NCBI GenBank assembly: GCA_016720935.1
Contig: JADKJP010000007.1
Location: 248,001 to 312,000, forward strand
Reading direction: 5' to 3'
DNA length: 64,000 nucleotides
Source: Bacteroidota bacterium
GTDB taxonomy: Bacteria; Bacteroidota; Bacteroidia; AKYH767-A; 2013-40CM-41-45
The notes under the pieces were generated by a model. That model made no database searches and was not told the origin of the DNA. It was given only the letters and a program-made list of their open reading frames with translations. Below are positions 55,502 to 63,994 of the stretch, one piece after another. Made by a program: the position numbers and the translations under genes. Position 1 is the stretch's first letter. Every line of letters starts with the position of its first letter.

Positions 55502-56365
55502 ATGCGTCAGCTAAAAATAACCAAATCCATCACCAACCGGGAAAGCCAATCTCTGGAAAAATATCTCCAGGAGATCGGTCGGGAAGAATTGATCACAGCG
55601 GAAGAAGAAGTTCGTCTTGCGCGTAAAATCAAGGAAGGTGACCAGAATGCACTTGATCGTCTTACCAAAGCCAACCTTCGTTTCGTTGTTTCGGTAGCGA
55701 AGCAATACCAGAATCAGGGTTTGAGTCTGCCGGATTTGATCAATGAAGGCAACCTTGGACTCATTAAAGCGGCTAAACGTTTTGATGAAACCCGTGGATT
55801 TAAATTTATCTCCTACGCTGTATGGTGGATTCGTCAGAGTATTCTCCAGGCATTGGCCGAACAAAGCCGTATTGTACGTTTACCATTGAACCAGGTTGGT
55901 TCATTGAATAAAATTTCAAAAGCATACTCCAAACTTGAACAGGAATTTGAGCGTGAGCCTTCTCCGGAAGAACTTGCCAAGATTCTGGACATCCCGACTG
56001 AAAAAATTGCGGACACGATGCGTGTGAGTGGTAAACACGTTTCGATGGATGCTCCTTTTGTTCAGGGAGAAGACAATAGTCTGATCGACGTATTAGAAAA
56101 TCACGATTCTCCACGTGCTGATAATCTGTTGATGAATGAATCGCTTCAAAAAGAAATTGAGCGTTCACTCAGTACACTTACAGAGCGTGAAAGAGAAGTA
56201 ATAAAATTATTTTTTGGAATCGGAATGCAACACGGATTAACACTGGAAGAAATCGGAGCGAAATTCGATCTTACCCGTGAACGTGTACGTCAAATTAAAG
56301 AAAAAGCAATACGTCGCCTGCGTCACAAATCCCGCAGCCGTCTATTGAAAGCTTATCTGGGATAA
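55502..56365 (+). CDS. rpoD: Primary RNA polymerase sigma factor (Bacteroidota short RpoD)
   Basis: 287 residues, lacking the long region 1.1 and non-conserved region of proteobacterial RpoD, as in Bacteroides sigma-ABfr. Region 1.2 (SLEKYLQEIGREELITAEEEVRLA), 2.1-2.4 (NLRFVVSVAKQYQNQGLSLPDLINEGNLGLIKAAKRFDETRGFKFISYAVWWIRQSI), region 3 (RLPLNQVG) and region 4.2 (LTLEEIGAKFDLTRERVRQIKEKAIRRLR) are intact. This factor recognises the TTTG/TAnnTTTG promoters noted across the window. Confidence 0.97.
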   Translation: MRQLKITKSITNRESQSLEKYLQEIGREELITAEEEVRLARKIKEGDQNALDRLTKANLRFVVSVAKQYQNQGLSLPDLINEGNLGLIKAAKRFDETRGFKFISYAVWWIRQSILQALAEQSRIVRLPLNQVGSLNKISKAYSKLEQEFEREPSPEELAKILDIPTEKIADTMRVSGKHVSMDAPFVQGEDNSLIDVLENHDSPRADNLLMNESLQKEIERSLSTLTEREREVIKLFFGIGMQHGLTLEEIGAKFDLTRERVRQIKEKAIRRLRHKSRSRLLKAYLG

Positions 56366-56404
56366 TCTACACCTTCCCTATCCCGCCGGCTTGCCGGCAA
56401 TTGC

Positions 56405-56441
56405 GATCAGCTTTCATCTTCGGTGAAAGCTGATCTTATTT
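56405..56441 (+). terminator. Terminator after rpoD
   Basis: Perfect 12-bp repeat GATCAGCTTTCA / TGAAAGCTGATC with a 7-base loop, followed by TTATTT. A second small hairpin GCCGGC-TT-GCCGGC lies just upstream (56384-56397). Confidence 0.75.
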
Positions 56442-56480
56442 AAAACCATTCCTCATTCATCAACATAAAACTTAGCAAAC

Positions 56481-57968
56481 ATGGCACTTGATAGTGTAAA
56501 AGATGATCCGAAAGTAAATCACAAAGACAAATACGAATCCGAATTAGCGGATTGGATTCAACTGGAAAAAGCGGCAATTGCCCTGATACATGTGGCAGGT
56601 GCTCTTTGGTTTGACAAATCAGTGGAACTTGTTCTTTTCCGAAATCAATTGGTTGATCGCAGTGCAAGTGAAATTCTGAATCTGCACCAGTATTCAAAAG
56701 AAGTTGTGAAAAAGCCAATCAATGTCCTGGAAACTTTGACTCTTGCCAAAGAAATGAACAAACTTGAACTGGCTCCATCCAGAATCGACATTGGCCGTCT
56801 CACTGCAGAGTGGCTTCAGGAGCGCAAGAATTACAAATCAGCAACTGAATTTATCGGAGATAAACTCAACACATTTATTGGAAAAGAGAAAAGAGTAATG
56901 ATTCCAAGAGATGTTGTGCTCTACGGATTTGGTCGTATCGGCCGTTTGCTGATGCGTGAACTTATATCCCAGGCCGGAAAAGGAGAACAACTCCGTTTAC
57001 GTGCAGTCGTTACCCGTAACAATAGTGATGAAGATATAACCAAGCGTGGGGATCTTCTCCGTAATGATTCGGTTCACGGATCTTTTCCCGGTACCGTGAT
57101 TGAAGATTATGAAAACAAAGCGTTGATTGTGAATGGACATACCGTTCATATGATTGCCGCTAACGATCCTGCTACAATAGATTATACGAAATACGGAATC
57201 CACGATGCATTGATCATTGATAATACAGGTGTGGTCAGGGATCGTGAAGGCCTCAGTAAACATCTGAGCTCTAAGGGAGTCTCCAAAGTCCTTCTTACCG
57301 CTCCCGGAAAAGGTGACGTTCCGAATGTTGTGTATGGTGTGAATGAAGGGAATTTTGATCACCACAAAGAAACGGTGTTCTCCGCAGCTTCATGTACAAC
57401 CAACGCTATTGTACCGGTGCTGGCGGTTATTGAAAAAACACTTGGAATTGAAAGAGGACATATTGAAACTATCCACTCTTATACCAACGACCAGAACCTT
57501 CTTGACAATTACCACGCGAAATACCGACGTGGCCGCTCAGCTGCTCTCAACATGGTGATTACTGAAACCGGAGCGGATAAAGCCGTAGCAAAAGTACTTC
57601 CTCCGCTTGCCGGCAAATTGACCGGTAACGCGGTGCGTGTACCAACCCCTGACGTCTCACTTGCCATTTTGAATCTCACTGTACGAAAAGAAACATCGAA
57701 AGATGGAGTGAATGAAATTCTGCGCGATGCCGCTTTGAGCGGTGAGCTGGTGGAACAAATTCAATACTCCGTTTCAAATGAATTGGTTTCTTCAGACCTT
57801 GTCGGAAACCCTTGCGCTTCAATTGTAGACAGTCCGGCGACTATTGTTTCGAAAGATAACAAGAGCATGGTTTTGTATGTATGGTACGATAACGAATACG
57901 GTTACAGCCGTCAGGTAATCCGTTATGCCAAATATCTTGCGGATGTTATACGCCTCCGCTATTATTAA
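56481..57968 (+). CDS. Glyceraldehyde-3-phosphate dehydrogenase, long form with N-terminal extension
   Basis: 495 residues, about 145 longer than standard GAPDH (~335). The Rossmann motif GFGRIGR sits at ~150, catalytic C305 is in SAASCTTNAIVP, and the partner histidine is in HSYTNDQN. The N-terminal 145 residues (LADWIQLEKAAIALIHVAGAL ... LEVLTL-like helices) form a separate helical domain seen in the GapB-like group of Bacteroidota. It catalyses the NAD(P)-dependent oxidation of glyceraldehyde 3-phosphate; direction (glycolysis or gluconeogenesis) is uncertain. A bidirectional terminator follows immediately. Confidence 0.95.
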   Translation: MALDSVKDDPKVNHKDKYESELADWIQLEKAAIALIHVAGALWFDKSVELVLFRNQLVDRSASEILNLHQYSKEVVKKPINVLETLTLAKEMNKLELAPSRIDIGRLTAEWLQERKNYKSATEFIGDKLNTFIGKEKRVMIPRDVVLYGFGRIGRLLMRELISQAGKGEQLRLRAVVTRNNSDEDITKRGDLLRNDSVHGSFPGTVIEDYENKALIVNGHTVHMIAANDPATIDYTKYGIHDALIIDNTGVVRDREGLSKHLSSKGVSKVLLTAPGKGDVPNVVYGVNEGNFDHHKETVFSAASCTTNAIVPVLAVIEKTLGIERGHIETIHSYTNDQNLLDNYHAKYRRGRSAALNMVITETGADKAVAKVLPPLAGKLTGNAVRVPTPDVSLAILNLTVRKETSKDGVNEILRDAALSGELVEQIQYSVSNELVSSDLVGNPCASIVDSPATIVSKDNKSMVLYVWYDNEYGYSRQVIRYAKYLADVIRLRYY

Positions 57969-57981
57969 TTAAAAAACAGTC

Positions 57982-58020
57982 AAAAAAAAATCCGGCTTAT
58001 AATAAGCCGGATTTTTTTTT
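57982..58020. terminator. Bidirectional terminator between GAPDH and lipoprotein genes
   Basis: ATCCGGCTTAT / ATAAGCCGGAT form a perfect stem with a 1-base loop centre, flanked by nine A and nine T. It serves both convergent genes. Confidence 0.9.
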
Positions 58021-58031
58021 GACTAAGTAAT

Positions 58032-58730
58032 TTATCGTGGACCAAAATCACGAAGAGTCATTTTGTACTCAAGTCCTTTTACGACGATTCCATTTCTTTT
58101 TCCGAGATCATCACGTTCTTTGAATACCATACCTACACCGGTTGCATAAATTTCCTGTCCGTAAATCCTTTCAACAAAATTGTCTTCATCTCTCTGTAAA
58201 ACGGAAAGTGTAGAATCAAAATCAAAACTACCGAAAGATCTCTCAATGTGAAAGTCTTCATATTCGTACATTTCCTCTTCATTCGTATTGGCATCATTGC
58301 CATCCCAGGTCGTAGAACCATTTATAGGAAATGCCAGCTTGTGATAAGGGATATTGTCTTCTGTTCTGTATGCGCTGGACAGCGATAAGTTTTGTGTCCA
58401 GACTGAAACAAGTACCCAGTCTTCGCCATCCGAATTTCTTTTGTAACGAAGAAGCACCTGGGTAGGTCTCCCCTGACCATCACTATAAGTTGTATCTAAT
58501 TCTTCCCGTATCTGAAAATGATAGGCATAGACAGAATCGTCATTGTTGTTATCGTTCTCGGCATGGTAGATTGAATCTACATCGTACTCCACCCATTTCC
58601 CTTTTTCTGTTGGAAAATAATTGAAGGAAGGAGAAGGAGGTTTAATGGATTCCTTTTTACATGCCTGCATCATCCCCAGAGCAAACAGGAAAAAAAGTAC
58701 TCTGAAAGAAATAAAATTAATTGAGTTCAT
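58032..58730 (-). CDS. Lipoprotein of unknown function
   Basis: 232 residues. The signal peptide ends MMQAC, so C24 is the lipidation site. The mature protein is acidic and Tyr/Asp-rich and contains FPTEKGKWVEYDVDSIYHAEND, a pattern found in uncharacterised Bacteroidota lipoproteins. No enzyme motif is visible. The ATG at 58730 lies within the last 14 bases of mnmA, so it is translationally coupled to it; the longer frame would overlap mnmA further. Confidence 0.82.
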   Translation of the reverse strand: MNSINFISFRVLFFLFALGMMQACKKESIKPPSPSFNYFPTEKGKWVEYDVDSIYHAENDNNNDDSVYAYHFQIREELDTTYSDGQGRPTQVLLRYKRNSDGEDWVLVSVWTQNLSLSSAYRTEDNIPYHKLAFPINGSTTWDGNDANTNEEEMYEYEDFHIERSFGSFDFDSTLSVLQRDEDNFVERIYGQEIYATGVGMVFKERDDLGKRNGIVVKGLEYKMTLRDFGPR

Positions 58731-59826
58731 GTGGAACCTGCTTCTCAATGAAGCCTCCTCCAATCACATCGTCTCCGTCGTAAAATACAGCGCTTTGACC
58801 CGGTGTTACCGCGGAAACCGGAGCGTGAAAAGTTACCTTCACCCGATCACCGTCTTGCACCAAAGTACTGTGCGCTCCTTTGTCCTTGTAACGAATCCTG
58901 GTAAGAGCTTCAGTAGGTTGGTCTAACGCAGGTAATTTTATAAAGTTCAGGCTTTTTACCCACATATCTTGCGTTTGAAGATCCTCAAAGGAACCCAGCA
59001 CAACAGTGTTCGTATCAGGCTTAATATCAATTACATAAACAGGGTCACCTAAAGCGATCTCAAGACCTTTTCTTTGTCCGATTGTATAAAATGGATACCC
59101 TCTGTGATGACCAAGTTTTTCGCCTTTTGTATTCACAAATAAGCCATTAGCGAGCTTTTCTTCTATGCCTTCTACCCTTCTTTTCAAGAAAGCACGGTAA
59201 TCATTATCGGGAATAAAACAGATTTCATAAGACTCGGGTTTTTGTGCAAGTTCATGGAATCCCATTTCTTCCGCCATTTTACGGATTTCCGGTTTGTGGA
59301 AATTTCCAACAGGAAATATAGTTCGGGAAAGGCACTCTTGAGAAACACCCCAGAGTACATAGCTTTGGTCTTTCCATTCATCCTTCCCCTTACTCACGAC
59401 ATATCTTCCATTCAATTCACGAACATTGGCATAATGGCCGGTAGCGATAAATTCGCAATCGAGCATGTCGGCTCTTTTCAGCAAAGCATCCCATTTGATG
59501 TGTGTATTGCATTTAACACAAGGATTGGGAGTTCGACCTGCCAGGTATTCATCAACAAAGTTATCGATTACATGATTTCCGAATTCTTCACGGATATCAA
59601 TGATATAGTGTGGAAATCCCTTTTCTACAGCAATTGATCTGGCATCATTGATTGAGTCCAGTGAACAACAGCCTGTTTCTTTTTTCCCTCCACCGGATGA
59701 GTTATAATCCCAGGTTTTCATGGTCATTCCCACCACCTCATAACCCTGTTCATGCAAAAGCATTGCAGAAACAGAACTATCTATGCCTCCACTCATGGCC
59801 ATTAAAACCCTGCCTTTTTTACTCAT
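58717..59826 (-). CDS. mnmA: tRNA-specific 2-thiouridylase MnmA
   Basis: 369 residues. The PP-loop ATP pyrophosphatase motif is SGGIDSSVSAMLL (12-24). Catalytic cysteines are C103 (TPNPCVKCN) and C203 (SYEICFIPD), matching C102/C199 of E. coli. The N-terminal insertion (WDYNSSGGGKKETGCCSLDSI) is typical of the Bacteroidota group. MnmA thiolates U34 of tRNA-Lys, -Glu and -Gln with sulfur delivered by TusE or IscS-like proteins. A TATCTTTG element lies ~65 bases upstream of the ATG. Confidence 0.97.
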   Translation of the reverse strand: MSKKGRVLMAMSGGIDSSVSAMLLHEQGYEVVGMTMKTWDYNSSGGGKKETGCCSLDSINDARSIAVEKGFPHYIIDIREEFGNHVIDNFVDEYLAGRTPNPCVKCNTHIKWDALLKRADMLDCEFIATGHYANVRELNGRYVVSKGKDEWKDQSYVLWGVSQECLSRTIFPVGNFHKPEIRKMAEEMGFHELAQKPESYEICFIPDNDYRAFLKRRVEGIEEKLANGLFVNTKGEKLGHHRGYPFYTIGQRKGLEIALGDPVYVIDIKPDTNTVVLGSFEDLQTQDMWVKSLNFIKLPALDQPTEALTRIRYKDKGAHSTLVQDGDRVKVTFHAPVSAVTPGQSAVFYDGDDVIGGGFIEKQVPHELN

Positions 59827-59891
59827 TTGGCGAATGCTGAATTGTTAAAATAAAATCGAGGAAAAGCCTGTTATTCAGGCCTTAAGTTTGG

Positions 59892-59899
59892 CAAAGATA
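59892..59899 (-). promoter_or_regulatory. -7 element TATCTTTG of mnmA
   Basis: Exact match to TAnnTTTG on the minus strand. No -33 TTTG at consensus spacing. Confidence 0.55.
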
Positions 59900-59921
59900 C
59901 GCTTTCAAAACGTAAAAAAAA

Positions 59922-60674
59922 TTACTTTACCTCAGGAATGGGAACTTCCTTTTCTTCAGGAACAGGGTTAAGTAAAATACCGGCTTTGTATAGATCTTCC
60001 CTAATCTTCTCTCCATCTTCCTTATAGATCAACCAGGAACCTTCTCGAAGTCCATTTACATACTTGCCTTTTTGAGATATTTTCCCATTTTCGAAAAACA
60101 TTGTCAGAGTCCCTTCAAATTCGCCTTTCTTCATCAATCCGTCTACCTTAATATTTCCACTTTCATAAAACTCTTTGTAAGGCCCATGCTTTACATCCGA
60201 CTTATAGGTAGTTAAATGTGAAATTTTACCATTCGGAAAAAACACTTTCCATGCATTTTCTTTCTTCCCTTTTACATAAAATTCAGTCGCAGAAATACCT
60301 CCGCTTTCACCAAAATATGTCCAAAGACTGTCTTTGTTTTTATCAATGTATTTTCCTTTCGCCTTGAGCTTACCGGCATCACTATAAATTTCAGCAAGAC
60401 ATACATCTGACATTCCACGATAAATCATTTTTGCCTGAAGCACTCCATTCTTGTGATACGAATTGAAAGTTCCAATATGAATGTTGTTTTTGTATTTGCC
60501 TTCAGAAAATAACGTATCCGTCGGGTAATATTTCCTCCAGAGCCCCTGTTTCTGTCCTTTGTCATCAAGCCTGTTGATAGTATCTCCTTTAAAAACCTGG
60601 AAAGTTTGTCCTGACAAATTGAATGTCAACATCAACAGGTAAAATACAACAGCGTTAATACGGATGAATTTCAT
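59922..60674 (-). CDS. YwqK/MORN-repeat periplasmic protein
   Basis: 250 residues with a signal sequence (INAVVFYLLMLTFNLSGQ). It consists of MORN-like repeats of ~22 residues with G-x-W-x-x-(Y/F)...G-x-(L/I), for example QKQGLWRKYYPTDTLFSEGKYKN, NGVLQAKMIYRGMSD and NGKISQKGKYVNGLREGSW. Databases often call this family a toxin-antitoxin YwqK antitoxin, but no toxin gene is adjacent and the protein is exported, so that name should not be taken literally. The ATG at 60674 is supported by the promoter 6 bases upstream. Confidence 0.85.
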   Translation of the reverse strand: MKFIRINAVVFYLLMLTFNLSGQTFQVFKGDTINRLDDKGQKQGLWRKYYPTDTLFSEGKYKNNIHIGTFNSYHKNGVLQAKMIYRGMSDVCLAEIYSDAGKLKAKGKYIDKNKDSLWTYFGESGGISATEFYVKGKKENAWKVFFPNGKISHLTTYKSDVKHGPYKEFYESGNIKVDGLMKKGEFEGTLTMFFENGKISQKGKYVNGLREGSWLIYKEDGEKIREDLYKAGILLNPVPEEKEVPIPEVK

Positions 60675-60679
60675 GAAGG

Positions 60680-60687
60680 CAAAGATA
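60680..60687 (-). promoter_or_regulatory. -7 element TATCTTTG of the YwqK-type gene
   Basis: Exact match; only 5 bases separate the element from the ATG at 60674, implying an almost leaderless transcript. The POT gene is transcribed divergently from the same ~145-base region. Confidence 0.5.
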
Positions 60688-60818
60688 TAGTTCTTAAGAC
60701 AATAGAATGAACAATTCAAACGAAAAATCGGCCTTCCTATTGTCGTGTTCTTTGGTTTCCGGAACCTTTTGTCTTTGGAAAATTTAATTACATTGCGTCC
60801 TGCAAAATCCAATCTACT

Positions 60819-62585
60819 ATGAATACAAACAGTTCCAATTCTGGTCATCCACGTGGGTTATACCTGTTGTTCTTTACAGAAATGTGGGAACGCTTCAGTT
60901 ACTATGGGATGCGGGCGATTTTCATTCTGTTCATGACGAAGGCTTTGTTCATGGACAAAGCACTTGCCTCAAACATCTACGGCAGTTTTACCGGGCTTGT
61001 TTATTTGACACCACTTTTAGGTGGTTACATTTCCGATAAATTCTGGGGAAACCGCAGGAGTATTCTTGTAGGCGGACTTTTAATGGCTGCAGGACAGTTC
61101 CTGATGTACCTGAGTGGAAGTCTGGTGACGGATGGCGCGCAAAGTGTGAGCGCTGTTTCCTTTATGTGGATTGGTTTGACACTTCTGATTGTCGGAAACG
61201 GATTCTTCAAACCGAATATCTCGACAATGGTTGGACAATTGTATCCAAAGAATGATTCCCGGATTGACGGTGCTTTTACCATCTTCTACATGGGAATTAA
61301 TATGGGGGCGTTCTTCTCCCCTTTGGTATGTGGTACGCTTGGAGATACGGGAAACATTGCTGATTTTAAATACGGTTTTCTTGCAGCTGCGATTGGAATG
61401 TTGGTCAGCACCTTGTCCTTTGAAGTTCTGAAAAACAAACACCTGAAAGATCCTGATGGAAATCCATTGGGTATGCCTAAGGCTAAAATGGATCTTAAAA
61501 CTTACGCGGTAATCATCGGATCTATTGGTTTGATTTATTTCCTCCTGAATTTTCAGACAATCATGGCTGCCATCTTTGGTGCCGGTGCCGTTGCTGATCC
61601 AAATACGTTTGCTCACACCCTTGCGAACATGGACCTGGTGGCCTATCTGATCTACGCATCCATCATTCTTATGCCGATAATCATTCTTTCAGATAAGAGC
61701 CTTACAAAAGATGAACGCGAAAGGATTATAGTAGTTTTCATTCTTGCTTTCTTCGTGGTATTCTTCTGGGCTTGTTTCGAACAGGCAGGAGCTTCTCTCA
61801 CTTTGTTCGCGGATCAACAGGTAGACCGGGCCGTAAGCATCAATATCAGCAAATTTGTAATTCTCGGTTTTACTGTACTTCTCTCCTACTATCTGGCCAA
61901 AGCATTTGGTTGGTTTTTTGAATGGAGTAAGAAAAATATCCTTCTGATCCAGGTTATCGCTGCAGGAATTCTTGTAGCGCTCACATTTACCGGTTACATC
62001 AACGATTTTCATCAGTCAGAATTCCCGGCATCATGGTTCCAGTCCATTAATCCATTAGCGATTATTGTTCTTGCGCCTGTGTTTACGATGCTTTGGGGTA
62101 AGCTGGCAAAAGTCAACATGGAGCCCTCCTCTCCTTTGAAAATGGCAATGGGTTTAGGACTTGTTGCCTTGGGTTATGTGATCATTGCTTATGCAGTACA
62201 TGGTATTGATCCATCCACCAAGATCGCGATGTTCTGGCTCTTCGCATTGTATATTGTGCATACCATGGGTGAACTTTGTTTATCACCTATCGGATTGAGT
62301 ATGGTGAGTAAACTTGCGCCATTAAGACTTTCATCACTTATGATGGGTACATGGTTTCTTGCGAATGCCGCTGCGAACAAGTTCGCAGGAACATTGAGCG
62401 CTCTGATTCCTCCAGGCGCAGGAGAAGCACCAGCTGAAGCAGCCAAGATCCCAAGTTTCCTTGGCATTGAAATTTCCAATTTGTTTATCTTCTTCTGCGT
62501 ATTTATCGTCCTCAGTGGCACTGCTGCCTTAATCCTGCTCGGATTGTATAAGAAGCTGATTAAAATGATGCATGGAGTAAATTAA
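60819..62585 (+). CDS. POT family proton-coupled peptide transporter
   Basis: 588 residues, ~14 membrane helices. The POT/PTR2 signature FFTEMWERFSYYGMR near residue 20 contains the ExxER proton site, and YMGINMGAFFSPL and FKPNIS motifs follow. The extra pair of helices between transmembrane segments 6 and 7 is typical of bacterial POT transporters. It imports di- and tripeptides, or related compounds, with protons. The following MaoC-like gene begins 6 bases after the stop. Confidence 0.94.
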   Translation: MNTNSSNSGHPRGLYLLFFTEMWERFSYYGMRAIFILFMTKALFMDKALASNIYGSFTGLVYLTPLLGGYISDKFWGNRRSILVGGLLMAAGQFLMYLSGSLVTDGAQSVSAVSFMWIGLTLLIVGNGFFKPNISTMVGQLYPKNDSRIDGAFTIFYMGINMGAFFSPLVCGTLGDTGNIADFKYGFLAAAIGMLVSTLSFEVLKNKHLKDPDGNPLGMPKAKMDLKTYAVIIGSIGLIYFLLNFQTIMAAIFGAGAVADPNTFAHTLANMDLVAYLIYASIILMPIIILSDKSLTKDERERIIVVFILAFFVVFFWACFEQAGASLTLFADQQVDRAVSINISKFVILGFTVLLSYYLAKAFGWFFEWSKKNILLIQVIAAGILVALTFTGYINDFHQSEFPASWFQSINPLAIIVLAPVFTMLWGKLAKVNMEPSSPLKMAMGLGLVALGYVIIAYAVHGIDPSTKIAMFWLFALYIVHTMGELCLSPIGLSMVSKLAPLRLSSLMMGTWFLANAAANKFAGTLSALIPPGAGEAPAEAAKIPSFLGIEISNLFIFFCVFIVLSGTAALILLGLYKKLIKMMHGVN

Positions 62586-62591
62586 TTTCAA

Positions 62592-63026
62592 ATGCAGGAA
62601 AAAAATAATTTCAGTGCCGGAGACGAATTCGACTTCGGCACTGTTGTTTTTACAGAAGAAGATATCATTCGTTTTGCGACAGCATATGATCCACTTGATT
62701 TTCATCTGAGCAAAGAAGCAGCACGTCAACATTTTTTCAAGGATATCGTTGCGAGTGGACCACATCCATTTCATCATTTTTATAAAAATGTGTGGATACC
62801 CAGGTTTGGTAAATCAGTGCTTGCAGGACTTGCTGTGGATAACTGGAGATTTCTAAAACCTGTTTATGCGGGTGAGACTGTTCGTTGTAAAGTTGTGATA
62901 ACAGAATACACACTTCATCCTGAACACAATTCTGCTTCAGTAAGATGGAACTTCAATTTTTTGAATAAAAAAGATGAATTATTTCAACATTTGGAAATGC
63001 TTGTTTTGCATCTTGTGAATACTTAA
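62592..63026 (+). CDS. MaoC-like (R)-hydratase/dehydratase domain protein
   Basis: 144 residues with a hot-dog fold. The hydratase motif YDPLDFHLSKEAARQHFFKDIVASG holds the catalytic D and H. Related enzymes act as enoyl-CoA hydratases or acyl dehydratases. The short spacing to the POT gene suggests cotranscription. Whether it acts on CoA esters here is unknown. Confidence 0.9.
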   Translation: MQEKNNFSAGDEFDFGTVVFTEEDIIRFATAYDPLDFHLSKEAARQHFFKDIVASGPHPFHHFYKNVWIPRFGKSVLAGLAVDNWRFLKPVYAGETVRCKVVITEYTLHPEHNSASVRWNFNFLNKKDELFQHLEMLVLHLVNT

Positions 63027-63086
63027 ATTCGTGTAAATCAAAAGAATTTTAAATAAGTTTTCACGTTATCCATCAAAACCGGTACT

Positions 63087-63623
63087 ATGTCTGTTATTCA
63101 AAAAATACTTCTGAGTCTTTTCGTTTCATGCTTTCTTATTTCTCCTGTTCATTCTCAGGAATCAGGGAAGAAAAAAGCAGGTATAGAATGGATGGATTTT
63201 AAATCTGCTTTGACCAAGTCTTCATCCCAACCCAAAAAAATATTTATTGACGTATATACCGGTTGGTGCGGATGGTGCAAGCGAATGGATGCAACAACTT
63301 TTGAAGATCCGGAAGTAGTAGCATATATGAACCAACATTATTACGCGGTAAAACTGGATGCTGAAACCAAAGACACCATTGTTTTCAAGGACAAGTCGTA
63401 TGTATTCAAACCTGAATACAGGGCGAATGAAATTGCAGCAATCTTCCTGAATGGACAAATGAGTTATCCCACATCCGTCTATTTGGATGAAAAATCTGAT
63501 CCAATTGGTCCTGTAGCAGGTTATATGACTGAAAAGCAACTTTTACCAGTTTTAAAATATTTCGCTGAAGACCTCTATAAGACAACAAAATGGGACGATT
63601 ATGTGAGGGAGAATATTAAATAG
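63087..63623 (+). CDS. Exported thioredoxin-like protein
   Basis: 178 residues with a signal sequence (LLSLFVSCFLISPVHSQ). The thioredoxin active site is GWCGWCKRMDATTF near residue 57, and cis-Pro appears in GQMSYPTSVYLDE. The protein resembles the Bacteroidota DUF255/TlpA-like disulfide reductases of the periplasm. The substrate is open. It lies 60 bases after the MaoC-like gene. Confidence 0.92.
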   Translation: MSVIQKILLSLFVSCFLISPVHSQESGKKKAGIEWMDFKSALTKSSSQPKKIFIDVYTGWCGWCKRMDATTFEDPEVVAYMNQHYYAVKLDAETKDTIVFKDKSYVFKPEYRANEIAAIFLNGQMSYPTSVYLDEKSDPIGPVAGYMTEKQLLPVLKYFAEDLYKTTKWDDYVRENIK

Positions 63624-63742
63624 CTCTTGATTAACTACGTATAATACTGGCATTCATATAATTATACATTTTCTCAAATTCGGATCCATAAGTAATCACA
63701 TTATCCGTTTTTCAAAGTTGATGTAAACAAGGTTAAAAAACA

Positions 63743-63778
63743 CCAAAAAAAAACGCTGATAGTTGACTATCAGCGTTT
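63743..63778 (-). terminator. Terminator downstream of tRNA-His
   Basis: AAACGCTGATAG / CTATCAGCGTTT perfect stem with a 4-base loop and, on the minus strand, a run of U. Confidence 0.8.
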
Positions 63779-63780
63779 CG

Positions 63781-63855
63781 GGTGAAAGATGGGGCTCGAA
63801 CCCACGACCTCTAGATCCACAATCTAGCGCTCTAACCAGCTGAGCTACAATCACC
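63781..63855 (-). tRNA. tRNA-His (anticodon GUG)
   Basis: 75 bases on the minus strand, with encoded G-1 (63855) and discriminator C73 (63781), the identity pair of bacterial tRNA-His. The D stem (GCTC/GAGC), the anticodon stem (CTAGA/TCTAG with loop TTGTGGA) and the T arm (GTGGG-TTCGAGC-CCCAT) are normal. The acceptor stem has two adjacent U-U oppositions at positions 5-68 and 6-67. CCA is not encoded. Confidence 0.93.
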
Positions 63856-63986
63856 GTATTTGTCCGGTTATCCCGAACAGGGCTGCAAAAATATTCATTT
63901 ATTCTTTTCACACAAGAAAGAAAGTGATTTCGATGTAATTCATGTTAAACAGAAAACATGGAGAAAAGGAAATCAAGGGAGAACAG

Positions 63987-63994
63987 TACCTTTG
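63987..63994 (+). promoter_or_regulatory. -7 element TACCTTTG at the window end
   Basis: An exact TAnnTTTG match 6 bases from the right edge, presumably driving a rightward gene beyond the window. Confidence 0.5.

Noticed and set aside
59922..60674. Toxin-antitoxin system (YwqK family label)
   Set aside because: The protein is exported and MORN-like, and there is no partner toxin gene. The label appears to be inherited from database naming.
61080..61616. 178-codon frame antisense to the POT transporter
   Set aside because: Composition follows the membrane-protein sense strand; it has no family motif and no start context.
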